From: Candidatus Thiodiazotropha sp. (ex Codakia rugifera)
GTDB taxonomy: Bacteria; Pseudomonadota; Gammaproteobacteria; Chromatiales; Chromatiaceae
NCBI GenBank assembly: GCA_025656675.1
Contig: JAHXHN010000003.1
Coordinates: 832,433 to 896,432 of the forward strand
Direction: 5' to 3'
DNA length: 64,000 bases
Made by a program: the position numbers and the translations under genes. Positions 10,170-20,128 of this stretch are shown one piece after another (position 1 is the first letter of the stretch; each line of letters begins with the position of its first letter). The notes below the pieces were generated by a model. It did not search any database and was not told the DNA's origin. It saw only the letters and a program-made list of their open reading frames with translations.

Positions 10170-13064
10170 CTATGAGTAAGTATCAGACTTTATCCATTTA
10201 GCCATAGTCACGAACATATCATCAGGATCGACCGGCTTGGCAATATAATCATTCATGCCAACTGCCAGCGCTTTTTCCTTATCCCCCCGCATGGTATTAG
10301 CCGTCATGGCAATGATAGGTAAAATACCATACTTTTCCTGCTGGCGAATGATAGCCGTTGCTTCATAACCATCCATGACAGGCATCTGACAATCCATTAA
10401 TATGCCATCAAAGTGTTGGTCTGCAAGCAAGTTCAACGCTTCCTTCCCGTTACTGGCTGTTTCCACCAAAATGTTATTGATTACACACAGCTCCTTAGCA
10501 AGTTCCTGGTTGAGCTCGTTATCTTCAACAAGCAGTATTTTGACACCACGAAGCTGGGCAATAGCCCGGTTAACCAATTCAGCCTGATTATCATCTGTTT
10601 TCTTGTCTTGAACACTATCCATCTGTTTTTGCAAACAAACCGTAAAATGAAAAGTACTTCCTGTATTCTCGCTACTTTCGGCCCATATTTTTCCTCTCAT
10701 CAACTCAGTGAGCTTTTGGGAAATTGCCAATCCTAGCCCTGTTCCGCCATATTGTCTTGTTGTAGAGGCATCAGCCTGATTGAAGGAACGAAACAACATT
10801 TTCTGCTGCTTCGGCGACATCCCTATTCCAGTGTCATTTACGGAAAAATGTAAAATAGCTTCCTGCTCATACTCCTCTTGTAATGCAATATATACAGATA
10901 CAGTACTTCCTTCATGACTAAATTTTACGGCATTATCGGCAAGATTGGTTAAGACCTGACTAAGGCGCAATTGATCTCCAATAAGTTTTTTCGGAACATT
11001 CTGGTCAATTTTTACGGCAAGGTGGATGCTTCTTTCTTGTGCTTTTAACCTGACCAGGTTAACCATATTGTCTATGACTTTTTTAAGTTGAAAATTGTTT
11101 TCTTCAAGCTCAATTTTTCCGGCTTCTATTTTTGAAAAATCGAGAATATCATTAATGATACCAAGTAGATTTTTAGCTGATTGATGAGCCTTTGTGACGT
11201 AATTCTTTTGCTTGTCATTCAGTTCAGTTTGCAATGCCAGATGCGTCATCCCGGTAATGCCATTCATAGGTGTACGTATTTCATGAGACATATTGGCAAG
11301 AAATAAACTTTTGGCCTGATTGGCTTCTTCTGCTTCCCTCTTAGCCACTTCGAGCTCAAACGTACGTTTAGTAACTAGTTCCTCTAGCCTTAGTCTGTGT
11401 TGGTTGAGTTCATTTTCGGAATGTACACGTTCCATGATAATACCCGCTAACCTTGCTGCTGATTTAAGGTCGAATAATTCATTTTCATTGGGTAGTACAG
11501 GATAATTGTGGTACATACCGAATGCACCCAATACTTTACCTGATGAATTTTTAATCGGCTCAGACCAGCAGCTTCGCAAACCATGCGGAATGGCAACATG
11601 CTTGATCTTTGCCCATTTAGGATCAGTATCAATATCCTCGACAAGCACACGTTTTCCGGTATATGTGGATGTTCCACATGAGCCAACACTGGGACCGTAC
11701 TCAAGGCCATGTATGGCATCACAATACGCCTTCGGCAGACTTGGCGCACCGCCATGCAAAAGCTTATTGTGATGTAATTCAAGCATTGAACATCGCATCC
11801 CTGGATGACGTTCCTCATACATTAATGCGATTGCATCGTAGATTTCCGATGCAGGTCGCCCCGTTGCAATCATTTCAAGAATCTCATTATTTCTTTGGAT
11901 AAAATTCTCTGTTTTTTTGCGTTCGGTAATATCAACATGAGTACCAATCAGGCGATCAGGTTTACCATCACGATATGTCAGATAAGCCCGGGACAAAACA
12001 ACAACTTCATGGCCTTCTTTGTGATGCATACGCATTTCTACTTCAAATGCTTCAGACTTACCCGTTAAACAATCTTCTACCTTGTCAAGCACCCAATCCT
12101 TATCATCTTGATGAACCAGGGTTTTCCAGGTATCCAAACTATTATCCAGTTCAGACTCTTCGAAACCCAGCATGTTTTTCCAGCGGGGTGAGTAATAGAC
12201 TTTATCTGTTTCCAAGCTCCAGTCCCATAACCCATCATTGGCACCACACATTGCGAGCGAAAACCGCTCTTCACTTTTTTTAAGATTCTCCTCTGCTTCC
12301 CTCCGTTCAGTAATATTATGTCCAATTCCGAGTACGCCAATCAGCCCTCCTGTATCATCGAGCATGGGTGTCTTGGTTGTTTCCAACAGCTCTCTATGGC
12401 CATCATTTGCAAATGTAATACACTCTTCATTAACTGAAGGTGCGCCCTTCGCCATCGCCTTTTTATCGTGCTCTCTGAAAGAATCCGCAAGATCTGAATC
12501 AACAAAATCATAATCGGTCTTTCCCACAATATCTGCTTCTGACGCACCAAAAAATGCTTCAAATCGATCATTGCAGGCAAGATAAATTCCATCCGGATCT
12601 TTTAACCAAACCAAGTCGGGCAATGAGTGAATAATTGTGTTTCGAAAACCGATTTCTTTTTTTAGTTCACGTTTAACTGCTTCAGCAGTAGTGACATCTC
12701 GAAAACTCCAGACCCTTGCACATACCTTGTCACTCAGGTACATCGGCCGAGAAAAGCGTTCAAAAACACGTCCATCCTTAAATGCCAATGTATCGAAGCT
12801 TTCGGCATTCGGGGTGTTATATAATTCGATAACCTTGTTGAGGAACTGTTGAGGATCGGATATTTGATTGAGTACGAAATTCAGAAGCGCATCATCATCA
12901 TCAGTCTCAAGCAGCGTAGCAGGTATATTCCATAACTCTGCAAAACGGGAATTATGCTTGATGACTTTTCTGTCTGTGTCTATTACCAGTATTCCGTCGT
13001 CAGTTGCTTCAAGAACAGCCTCAGCTAATGACTCAGAAAACAATTTTTCAGAAAACTCGCCCAA
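10170..13064 (-). CDS. Cytoplasmic hybrid histidine kinase (PAS/GAF/HisKA/HATPase/REC), 964 aa
   Basis: No membrane segment is seen. The order is PAS domains (about 15-400, including one with [16 protein letters not shown]), a GAF domain (about 410-560, PGMRCSMLELH and AIPHGLRSCWSEPI), HisKA with His594 in NMSHEIRTPMNGI, HATPase_c (NDTGIGMS, GGTGLGLAIS), and a C-terminal receiver with Asp891 in GILMDCQMPVMDG. There is no Hpt domain, so phosphotransfer to an outside Hpt protein is expected from what is known of this class. It converges on the GGDEF-EAL gene with 58 bp between the stops and no clear terminator. A decayed copy of the catalytic region lies at 2085-2300. Confidence 0.92.
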   Translation of the reverse strand: MGEFSEKLFSESLAEAVLEATDDGILVIDTDRKVIKHNSRFAELWNIPATLLETDDDDALLNFVLNQISDPQQFLNKVIELYNTPNAESFDTLAFKDGRVFERFSRPMYLSDKVCARVWSFRDVTTAEAVKRELKKEIGFRNTIIHSLPDLVWLKDPDGIYLACNDRFEAFFGASEADIVGKTDYDFVDSDLADSFREHDKKAMAKGAPSVNEECITFANDGHRELLETTKTPMLDDTGGLIGVLGIGHNITERREAEENLKKSEERFSLAMCGANDGLWDWSLETDKVYYSPRWKNMLGFEESELDNSLDTWKTLVHQDDKDWVLDKVEDCLTGKSEAFEVEMRMHHKEGHEVVVLSRAYLTYRDGKPDRLIGTHVDITERKKTENFIQRNNEILEMIATGRPASEIYDAIALMYEERHPGMRCSMLELHHNKLLHGGAPSLPKAYCDAIHGLEYGPSVGSCGTSTYTGKRVLVEDIDTDPKWAKIKHVAIPHGLRSCWSEPIKNSSGKVLGAFGMYHNYPVLPNENELFDLKSAARLAGIIMERVHSENELNQHRLRLEELVTKRTFELEVAKREAEEANQAKSLFLANMSHEIRTPMNGITGMTHLALQTELNDKQKNYVTKAHQSAKNLLGIINDILDFSKIEAGKIELEENNFQLKKVIDNMVNLVRLKAQERSIHLAVKIDQNVPKKLIGDQLRLSQVLTNLADNAVKFSHEGSTVSVYIALQEEYEQEAILHFSVNDTGIGMSPKQQKMLFRSFNQADASTTRQYGGTGLGLAISQKLTELMRGKIWAESSENTGSTFHFTVCLQKQMDSVQDKKTDDNQAELVNRAIAQLRGVKILLVEDNELNQELAKELCVINNILVETASNGKEALNLLADQHFDGILMDCQMPVMDGYEATAIIRQQEKYGILPIIAMTANTMRGDKEKALAVGMNDYIAKPVDPDDMFVTMAKWIKSDTYS

Positions 13065-13621
13065 ACCATTACCCCTTTTTTGCTAAGTATATATTAAATA
13101 TTTTATGCGCTTAAAAGTATTAATAAATAAGAAATAAAGTTTTGAAAAAGACTATTGTGAAATCGCTGGAATATTCATCTCTAAACTGACTGCTGAGTTT
13201 TGAACTGTATGCTATGGGTTTGGGACTGCCTTAACTGAATTAACTTCAGCTACCCACGCTTTACGCCGATCGTACTCATACCTTGCCTGTCAGCCCGGAC
13301 TCTGTTCAGTCGGGATGGCTTTAGTCCAGAGGCGGGAACAGGCCACATCGCCTTGACTGATGAGCATAGCAATAAGCCAGACTGTACTCTCAACAAAAGC
13401 GCCTATCACCTAGTTCATTGTAGCTGATTTGACCTTCTCGTTAGCTGATTGAGGGGGTATTCGGAAAATCGATGAAGTTAGTACACCGTGCGATTTTTTC
13501 TTATGTGTCTTTAACACAGCGCTTTACTGATTGCAGACAAAAAAGGGCTCAATGAAGGAGAATGGCCATTCCTACCGATATGTACTGGGTAACGAGAATC
13601 AAACATTCGAATGGCTGCCAC
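13065..13621. other. Gene-free stretch between the hybrid kinase and tRNA-Val
   Basis: No convincing reading frame on either strand. It contains the palindromic block at 13285-13343 listed separately; the rest gives no recognisable signal. It must include the hybrid kinase promoter just beyond 13064. Confidence 0.4.
13285..13343. repeat. Complex palindrome with nested stems
   Basis: The outer arms GCCTGT (13285-13290) and ACAGGC (13338-13343) are complementary. Inside, AGCC/GGCT and CCCGGACT/AGTCGGG can pair, and a second AGTCC copy near 13323 offers a competing partner. It could be the end of a lost mobile element, a REP-like unit or a structured RNA; no family is recognised. Confidence 0.4.
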
Positions 13622-13647
13622 AAAAAAACCCCACTGTGACAGTGAGG
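13622..13647 (-). terminator. Intrinsic terminator of the tRNA-Val gene
   Basis: Read on the minus strand: CCTCACTG, loop TCA, CAGTGGGG, then seven T. It is an 8-bp stem with one G-T pair, placed 43 bp beyond the tRNA 3' end. Confidence 0.85.
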
Positions 13648-13689
13648 CCTTTTGAAAGGAAGCTAGTCAACCTAACTCCTTGATTTATT

Positions 13690-13766
<77 letters not shown>

Positions 13767-13841
13767 GTAAGACGGCGAATCATACAGGCTGCTCCATGCC
13801 AATTGCAACCCTGGCCCTGCTGAAATCGGAAGGTTCCTAGC

Positions 13842-14495
13842 TCAACGATCCCCGGTGAGGGGTACGAAGGTGACAGGCAATAGCCTGGATGTATGAAGAT
13901 GACCGGAATGGTCTTTCGTTACAAGAATCAGATCCTGGCTATAGAGAAGCTTGCCTACAGGCAATACAAGCCGTCCGCCGGGCGCAAGTTGATCAAGCAG
14001 AGGCTGAGGGATCTCTTCAGCCGCAGCTGTTACCAAGATGGCATCAAAGGGGGCCTCTTTAGGCCAACCGAAATAGCCATCATCCACCCGATACGAAATA
14101 TTCTTATAGCCCTCTTTTTCTAGTCTGCGGCGGGATTTCTGGGCCAGTTTGGGGATGATTTCAACGGTATAGAGATGCTCGACCAATTCAGCCAGTACTG
14201 CAGTCTGATAACCTGAGCCTGTACCCACCTCGAGGATTTTGTCACTCCTTTGCGGTGCCACCAGATCGGTCATCAGCGCGACAATGAAAGGTTGGGATAT
14301 GGTCTGTCCCTTACCAATGGGTAGCGGGCTATTATCGTAGGCGTGGGAGCGGAAGGTTTTATTGACGAAACGCTGCCTGGGCACACGACCCATGGCATCC
14401 AGAATGTGGTCATTTAAATGAGTTCTACCCGTCATGCGGCAAGCATAATTCGCCTCCGCCTGGATATCACTGAGCATACCTTGAATATCACTCAT
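13842..14495 (-). CDS. pcm: Protein-L-isoaspartate O-methyltransferase
   Basis: A 217-aa cytosolic enzyme that uses S-adenosylmethionine to methylate isoaspartyl residues in damaged proteins, starting their repair. Family features: the N-terminal VPRQRFV and GKGQTISQPFIVALM stretch, the SAM-binding motif ILEVGTGSGYQTAVLAEL (about residues 87-104), VDDGYFGWPKEAPFDAILVTAA, and GGRLVLPVG. The length is normal. In many gammaproteobacteria pcm lies near surE, nlpD and rpoS; here it stands alone between tRNA-Val and uvrB, transcribed in the same direction as uvrB and separated from it by about 150 bp. Confidence 0.97.
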   Translation of the reverse strand: MSDIQGMLSDIQAEANYACRMTGRTHLNDHILDAMGRVPRQRFVNKTFRSHAYDNSPLPIGKGQTISQPFIVALMTDLVAPQRSDKILEVGTGSGYQTAVLAELVEHLYTVEIIPKLAQKSRRRLEKEGYKNISYRVDDGYFGWPKEAPFDAILVTAAAEEIPQPLLDQLAPGGRLVLPVGKLLYSQDLILVTKDHSGHLHTSRLLPVTFVPLTGDR

Positions 14496-14651
14496 ATTCA
14501 GTACTACCCGCCGTAGCGTCTTCCAAAAAAGTTTAGAATAAATTTAATTCTAGGATAATCCAGGGATAATAAAAGATTTTTATCTAAATACTTTATATTT
14601 CATCACTCAATTCTACTCAAACCACCGTTTCTCAGTGATGAGATGTATCGA

Positions 14652-16658
14652 TCATACTGCCAGCCCTCTATCCTGCAGACTTTTTATCTGATCCCTGACC
14701 TTCGCTGCTTCCTCAAACTCCAGATCCTGGGCATGACGATACATCTGCTCTTCCAACTGCTGGATTCGCTTGGCCATCTGCTTAGGCGACAAGCTGGCAT
14801 ATTCAGCCTCCTCCTCTGCCACCTTCGCATATCGCTTGGCACTCATCTGCCCACCGGGATATGCCCCTTCCATGATATCAGCAATCGATTTCAGAATTGT
14901 CTGTGGTGTGATGCCGTGAGCCTTGTTGTATTCAATCTGCTTCTCCCGTCGTCGGTTAGTCTCATCCATGGCCCGTCGCATCGATCCGGTGATTTGATCC
15001 GCATAGAGGATCGACTTGCCGTTGGCATTACGTGCAGCTCGACCGATGGTCTGAATTAACGAACCTTCAGAACGAAGGAAACCCTCCTTATCGGCATCCA
15101 GGATCGCAACCAGGGAGACCTCCGGCATATCAAGACCTTCACGCAACAGATTGATACCAACCAGCACATCGAATTCGCCCAGTCGAAGATCGCGAATGAT
15201 CTCAACTCGCTCCACCGTATCAATATCGGAGTGGAGATAGCGTACACGGATATCATGGTCGCCAAGATAATCAGTCAGATCCTCCGCCATGCGCTTGGTG
15301 AGTGTTGTAACCAGCACACGTTCATGCTGCGCCACCCGCAGGTGAATCTCAGAAAGCAGATCATCGACTTGACTGCTGGCAGGTCTGACCTCGAGTTGGG
15401 GATCGACCAACCCTGTAGGACGTACTACCTGCTCGACAATGGCGCCGGCATGCTCGATTTCATAGTCACGGGGTGTTGCGCTCACATAGACAGTCTGAGG
15501 CGAACGTCGCTCAAACTCTTCGAATTTGAGCGGTCGATTATCCAACGCTGAGGGGAGCCGAAATCCGTACTCCACCAATGTCTCCTTGCGTGAACGGTCA
15601 CCACGGAACATGCCGCCAAGCTGGGGAATGGTGACATGACTCTCATCCACAACAAGTAGCGATTCATCCGGTAGATAGTCAAAAAGCGTGGGCGGCGGTT
15701 CACCCGCTGCCCGACCTGACAGGTAACGAGAGTAGTTCTCAATGCCGGAGCAATAACCCAATTCCGTGATCATCTCTATATCAAAGCGGGTTCGCTGACC
15801 GAGGCGTTGTGCCTCCACCAGCTTATTCACAGATTCCAGCTGTGTCAGACGCTGTTGCAACTCAAGCTTGATCTGGTCAACCGCCTGCAGCAGCGTCTCC
15901 CGTGGCGTGACATAGTGGCTCTTGGGAAAGATCGAGTAGCGTGGCACTTTGCGCAGTATCTCACCAGTAAGTGGATCAAACACAGATAGCTTTTCGATCT
16001 CATCATCAAACAACTCCACCCGTACTGCCTCTGCATCCGATTCTGCTGGATAGATATCGATCACCTCACCACGTACACGGAAGGTAGCACGGTGCAATTC
16101 GACATCATTTCGTTTGTATTGCAACTCTGCAAGACGGCGGAGAATAGCGCGTTGATCGATGATTTCTCCACGGCTTAGGTGTAACATCATGCCCAGATAG
16201 GAGCGTGGATCACCCAAACCGTAAATCGATGAGACCGTCGCCACAATAATGGTGTCCTGGCGTTCCAGAAGGGCCTTGGTGGCCGACAGGCGCATCTGCT
16301 CGATATGGTCATTGATCGAGGCATCCTTTTCGATGAAAGTATCGGATGCAGGCACATAGGCCTCTGGCTGGTAGTAGTCATAGTAAGAGACAAAATACTC
16401 AACCGCATTGTTGGGAAAAAACTCCTTGAATTCGCCATATAATTGGGCAGCCAGGGTCTTATTCGGAGCCAATATCAAGGTCGGACGTTGCAACTGTTGA
16501 ATGACATTGGCGATTGTGAAGGTCTTGCCGGAACCGGTCACTCCAAGCAGTGTCATCCCTGCCTCACCGTCGGTCAGACCCTCCATAAGACGGCTGATCG
16601 CCTCCGGCTGATCGCCTGCAGGATCGAATTTTGAGGTTAATTTAAACGCTTTATTCAT
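14652..16658 (-). CDS. uvrB: UvrABC excinuclease subunit B
   Basis: A 668-aa DNA-damage verification helicase of nucleotide excision repair, which UvrA loads at lesions. Seen: Walker [11 protein letters not shown] (about residues 39-48), the beta-hairpin stretch [12 protein letters not shown], helicase motifs [10 protein letters not shown] and TIGRAARN, and a C-terminal UVR motif (about 630-665, [16 protein letters not shown]) that contacts UvrC. The length is normal. The 128 bp between its start and the divergent aminotransferase gene hold no enterobacterial-type SOS box (CTGT-N8-ACAG) and no GTTC-N7-GTTC box that I can see, although uvrB is often SOS-controlled. Confidence 0.98.
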   Translation of the reverse strand: MNKAFKLTSKFDPAGDQPEAISRLMEGLTDGEAGMTLLGVTGSGKTFTIANVIQQLQRPTLILAPNKTLAAQLYGEFKEFFPNNAVEYFVSYYDYYQPEAYVPASDTFIEKDASINDHIEQMRLSATKALLERQDTIIVATVSSIYGLGDPRSYLGMMLHLSRGEIIDQRAILRRLAELQYKRNDVELHRATFRVRGEVIDIYPAESDAEAVRVELFDDEIEKLSVFDPLTGEILRKVPRYSIFPKSHYVTPRETLLQAVDQIKLELQQRLTQLESVNKLVEAQRLGQRTRFDIEMITELGYCSGIENYSRYLSGRAAGEPPPTLFDYLPDESLLVVDESHVTIPQLGGMFRGDRSRKETLVEYGFRLPSALDNRPLKFEEFERRSPQTVYVSATPRDYEIEHAGAIVEQVVRPTGLVDPQLEVRPASSQVDDLLSEIHLRVAQHERVLVTTLTKRMAEDLTDYLGDHDIRVRYLHSDIDTVERVEIIRDLRLGEFDVLVGINLLREGLDMPEVSLVAILDADKEGFLRSEGSLIQTIGRAARNANGKSILYADQITGSMRRAMDETNRRREKQIEYNKAHGITPQTILKSIADIMEGAYPGGQMSAKRYAKVAEEEAEYASLSPKQMAKRIQQLEEQMYRHAQDLEFEEAAKVRDQIKSLQDRGLAV

Positions 16659-16786
16659 TTTGGGGATTCTTCATCGTGCGTTAATTGGCTATTATGACAC
16701 CCCGACAGCGCCATCATCGAATGGCATTTACCCACCCTTTGATCAGCCAGTGTGCTGATGTTTGAGAATCAGGGATCAAAACCGTA

Positions 16787-17974
16787 ATGAACTCACAACT
16801 CTCCAGTCGCGTCAAAGCCGTCAAACCTTCTCCCACCCTTGCAATCACTGCCCGCGCCGCCGAGATGCGCGCCGCAGGAAAGGATGTCATTGGACTGGGT
16901 GCAGGAGAGCCGGATTTCGATACACCAGACCATATCAAGGAAGCCGCCATCAAGGCCATCAACGATGGATTCACCAAATACACCGCAGTGGATGGTACGC
17001 CCGCATTAAAGCAGGCGATCATTGAAAAATTCCAACGAGACAACGGTTTCGATTATGCGCTGAACCAGATCCTCGTCTCATGTGGCGGCAAACAGAGTTT
17101 TTACAATCTGGCTCAAGCGGTTCTTGACCCGGGTGATGAGGTGATTATTCCAGCCCCCTATTGGGTCTCCTACCCCGATATGTCAATCCTGGCCGGTGGT
17201 GTACCGGTACTGGTCTCCGCAGGTGCTTCGCAGAATTTCAAGATCAATGCCCAACAACTGGCTGCAGCCATCACCGAAAAGACCAAGCTGTTCGTCATCA
17301 ACAGCCCTTCCAACCCCACCGGTATGGCCTACAGCCGTGAAGAACTGGTGGCCCTGGGTGAGGTGTTGAAAGAGCATCCACGGGTGTTGATCGCAACCGA
17401 TGATATGTATGAACACATCCTCTGGCCCGGCAACAGCTTCGTCAACATTCTCAATGCCTGCCCAGAGCTCTATGACCGTACCCTGGTACTGAATGGTGTC
17501 TCCAAAGCCTACTCCATGACAGGCTGGCGTATTGGCTATGCCGGCGGTCCGGCAGAGATCATCAAAGCGATGAAGAAGATCCAGTCGCAGAGCACATCCA
17601 ACCCCACTTCCATCTCTCAAGTAGCCGCTCAGGCAGCATTGGAGGGCTCACAGGCCTGTATCAGCGAAATGCTGACTGCCTTTAAAGAGCGTCATGACTA
17701 TGTTGTCGAACGTCTCAATGGGATGCCCGGGATCGACTGTCTTCCCAGCGATGGAACCTTTTACTGTTTCCCCAGGATAGAGGGAGCTCTGGAGGCATTG
17801 GACGGGGTCACCAACGATCTTGAACTCTCTGAGTACCTGATCTCTGAAGCCGGCGTTGCCCTTGTACCGGGAACCGCATTCGGACTCGCTGGACATGTAC
17901 GCATCTCTATCGCTACCAGTCGACAAAATCTTGAACAGGCTCTGGATCGCATTGAGGGGGTACTTCAAGCCTGA
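16787..17974 (+). CDS. Class I aspartate/prephenate-type aminotransferase
   Basis: A 395-aa fold-type I PLP enzyme. Seen: LGAGEPDFDTPDHIKEAA near the start, NSPSNPTG (substrate/PLP contact), the PLP lysine Lys240 in GVSKAYSMTGWRIGYAGG, and the C-terminal RISIATS arginine. It belongs to the Thermus/Rhizobium-type aspartate aminotransferase branch (aatA/aspC), which exchanges amino groups between aspartate and 2-oxoglutarate, some members also taking prephenate. The substrate cannot be fixed from sequence. It is divergent from uvrB; a GC-rich hairpin after the stop (17995-18014) may end the transcript. Confidence 0.93.
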   Translation: MNSQLSSRVKAVKPSPTLAITARAAEMRAAGKDVIGLGAGEPDFDTPDHIKEAAIKAINDGFTKYTAVDGTPALKQAIIEKFQRDNGFDYALNQILVSCGGKQSFYNLAQAVLDPGDEVIIPAPYWVSYPDMSILAGGVPVLVSAGASQNFKINAQQLAAAITEKTKLFVINSPSNPTGMAYSREELVALGEVLKEHPRVLIATDDMYEHILWPGNSFVNILNACPELYDRTLVLNGVSKAYSMTGWRIGYAGGPAEIIKAMKKIQSQSTSNPTSISQVAAQAALEGSQACISEMLTAFKERHDYVVERLNGMPGIDCLPSDGTFYCFPRIEGALEALDGVTNDLELSEYLISEAGVALVPGTAFGLAGHVRISIATSRQNLEQALDRIEGVLQA

Positions 17975-17994
17975 TAAGCTGATTATCTGACTCA

Positions 17995-18014
17995 ACGGGC
18001 GCAGGATGCGCCCT
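17995..18014. terminator. Short GC-rich hairpin after the aminotransferase
   Basis: GGGCGCA and TGCGCCC pair around a 3-nt loop 20 bp after the stop codon. No T-tract follows, so it is a weak terminator candidate. Confidence 0.4.
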
Positions 18015-18040
18015 TCAGCCACTCCAAGGAGGGATCACCC

Positions 18041-18604
18041 ATGCAGACGCCTGCCACCCCATTTCCGCCCAAAGAAACGGGTTTAACCCTCATTGAATTG
18101 GTCATAACAGTGACTATCCTGCTGACTCTGATCAGTTTTGGTGTCCCATCTTTCCGCAATATGATCATAAAAAACCAACAGAGAAGTGAAATCAACAGCT
18201 TCGTCCAACACTTCCACCTGGCCCGCTCCCAGGCGATCACCAAAGAGACTCATCATATACTCTGCCCCAGTGTTGACGGTGAGACCTGCCTTGCAACGAC
18301 TGATTGGAAAAGGGGTTTTATCCTCTTCGAGGATAGGAACAGGAATAAGATAAAAGATCGGGATGAACTGTTACAAGGCAGTCATCACCCCGGGGAATGG
18401 GTGGGGATCAACATTCACTCCAGCAGTGGTCGTAATCGGGTAGTCTACCAGGGTGATGGACGACCAAGTGGCTATAATCTCACGCTCACATTCTGCGATC
18501 CCGATAATCTCATTCCGCCCAAGGCCGTCATTGTAAACAACGTAGGACGTGTCAGGGTATCAGAAGTCGGCCCCAGCGACTCTCCACTCAGCTGCAACAG
18601 GTGA
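18041..18604 (+). CDS. GspH/FimT-type pseudopilin
   Basis: A 187-aa type IV pilin-like protein. A class III signal is clear: KETG followed by LTLIELVITVTILLTLISFG, with Gly at -1, Glu at +5 and a hydrophobic helix, so PilD prepilin peptidase should cut and N-methylate it. The globular part matches the GspH/FimT pattern (SFVQHFHLARSQAI, CPS.DG..C....DW..GFILFED.N). Such minor pilins prime assembly of type IV pili or type II secretion pseudopili. No other pilin gene is adjacent, so it is an orphan, as FimT often is. A good Shine-Dalgarno (AGGAGGGA) precedes the ATG. Confidence 0.93.
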   Translation: MQTPATPFPPKETGLTLIELVITVTILLTLISFGVPSFRNMIIKNQQRSEINSFVQHFHLARSQAITKETHHILCPSVDGETCLATTDWKRGFILFEDRNRNKIKDRDELLQGSHHPGEWVGINIHSSSGRNRVVYQGDGRPSGYNLTLTFCDPDNLIPPKAVIVNNVGRVRVSEVGPSDSPLSCNR

Positions 18605-18667
18605 TTTTGTCAGAGAAACTATTGACGCTAAGGCTCAGTCTCATTAATATGCGCCCTCCTAAACAAT

Positions 18668-18743
18668 TCCCCGGTAGCTCAGTCGGTAGAGCGGGTGACT
18701 GTTAATCACTAGGTCGGCAGTTCGAGCCTGTCCCGGGGAGCCA
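18668..18743 (+). tRNA. tRNA-Asn (GTT)
   Basis: Acceptor TCCCCGG pairs with CCGGGGA, discriminator G, CCA encoded. D arm TAGCTCAGTCGGTAGA, anticodon loop CTGTTAA (GTT), T arm GTTCGAGCC. Gene of 76 nt. A sparse, atypical region begins straight after it. Confidence 0.96.
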
Positions 18744-18751
18744 TATAAATC

Positions 18752-18785
18752 AAAGGCTTGCATCTTATGGATGTAGGCCTTTTTG
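18752..18785 (+). terminator. Intrinsic terminator of tRNA-Asn
   Basis: AAAGGC pairs with GCCTTT and CATC with GATG around a short loop; the stem ends in a run of five T. It lies 8 bp after the tRNA. Confidence 0.75.
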
Positions 18786-19168
18786 GTTTGGGGTAGCAGT
18801 TGGGGTAGCGATGCTACCTATGACATACCCTCATGTGCTGATTTGAGCCTTCCGGGGAAATTCCTTGGTACGCTTTAGCAGGATCATTTTTTTAGGGACT
18901 TGGGAAATTCAAATCCATACCCACTGCACTCTCTTTTTTTTTACTGTCGTAAAGAAAAGAGTTGTTCCCAGTGTACCTATTGCTGATAGGTAGCAGTTTT
19001 AAAAAATGCACCCATGTTGAGCCATTTTCACATTGATGGTGGATGGTTCAGAAATGAAAGCCAATCTATGAGAATACAGTTCTTTTCACTGGTGTAGTAC
19101 ATACACTAAACACATTTCAGAATCTGCTTTCACCCCATATTACTACCGCTAAATACGGGGCATTTTAT
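18786..19168. other. Gene-free stretch after tRNA-Asn
   Basis: TTGGGGTAGC occurs twice (about 18786 and 18799), the second copy running into a small hairpin (GGTAGC-GAT-GCTACC). No reading frame is convincing. It looks like the left edge of an accessory region, but no integrase gene or duplicate tRNA end was seen. Confidence 0.35.
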
Positions 19169-19627
19169 TTATTTAGTCTGTGATTCAAAGATGTTAGATA
19201 TTTCATGAGAGAGATCACTCAATTTCCATTGGACGTACCGTTGCAGGCCTCTGAACTTTTTTCTCGCCCTTGACCAAAGCAGCTGAGATATATCCTTATC
19301 ATGTAAATTGCTCAGTTTTCGGTAACATTCTGTTTGCTTCTTGAAAAAAGCAGCCATCCATTTTCGAGCCTCACGGACCTGAAAATACCATGCCTTAACC
19401 TCGAGTGCTTGATCATATGGATCGGGGCCCCTATCTTTAATAGCTATCCCCCTATTGTATTCAGTGATATGCAGGATCTCTGCTATCTGCTCGTGGTATG
19501 CGATATCCGAAGGCCAGTAGAAAATATCACCGGTCGCTTTGTCTTCAATCCACTTAGCAGAGTCTTCACTCGATAGGAAAATCAGCTCTTTGATCGTAGC
19601 GTTAGAGGGGTTTTGAGTAATAAGCAT
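19169..19627 (-). CDS. Hypothetical protein, 152 aa
   Basis: Not recognised. A GAGG Shine-Dalgarno 9-10 nt before the ATG and an uninterrupted frame in a poorly coding region support it as a gene. It is soluble, without signal peptide or membrane helix. The N-terminal half is acidic (SSEDSAKWIEDKATGDIFYWPSD), the C-terminal half basic and probably helical (WSRARKKFRGLQRYVQWKLSD). Two repeated themes with aromatic residues (AWYFQVREARKWMAAFFKK) suggest a small alpha-helical protein. It stands alone next to tRNA-Asn, in DNA that looks like an accessory island. Confidence 0.6.
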   Translation of the reverse strand: MLITQNPSNATIKELIFLSSEDSAKWIEDKATGDIFYWPSDIAYHEQIAEILHITEYNRGIAIKDRGPDPYDQALEVKAWYFQVREARKWMAAFFKKQTECYRKLSNLHDKDISQLLWSRARKKFRGLQRYVQWKLSDLSHEISNIFESQTK

Positions 19628-20128
19628 GGTTGAAATCCTCGTCAGTTAACTGCGTGATTCCTGAAAGTAATTATCTCAATCGCAGACAGATCAAACTAGT
19701 GAATATTACCTATCATGATGGGTGGTTAGGGCGCTTTCGAGGTGATTTGAATGGCTGGATCAATACCTGTTCAAATCCATCGCTCGTTCCCAGGTTACAG
19801 CGAACCAATGGTAATGGTGCACAATAATGAACGACCCATAAATTGTGCTGGGTGGTATAACTCAAGCACAAAAACAGACCCAGGCCGTTTAATTGCTACG
19901 TAGGTTGGCAACAGATACTAAAAAATTCTACGCGTGGACAGGAATGCGTATCCAGCCTGTCAGGCTTAGGAATTAATGTCGGATATTTTAACAGACCATA
20001 ATACTGGGTAATTTGTATCTATCTGTTTTTAAAGTGTTTTATATTTTAGGTATGGATATTGCCTCGATTACTCTATTCAAAGAAATAAACAGAATAATTT
20101 TTAAATAGCTTTTCACGATAGCTATTTT
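19628..20128. other. Gene-free stretch
   Basis: Only a weak 65-codon frame (19630-19827) without a ribosome-binding site is present. Nothing else recognised. Confidence 0.35.

Noticed and set aside
18668..19168. Phage attachment site at tRNA-Asn
   Set aside because: No integrase gene and no second copy of the tRNA 3' end were seen in the window; kept only as a low-interest observation.
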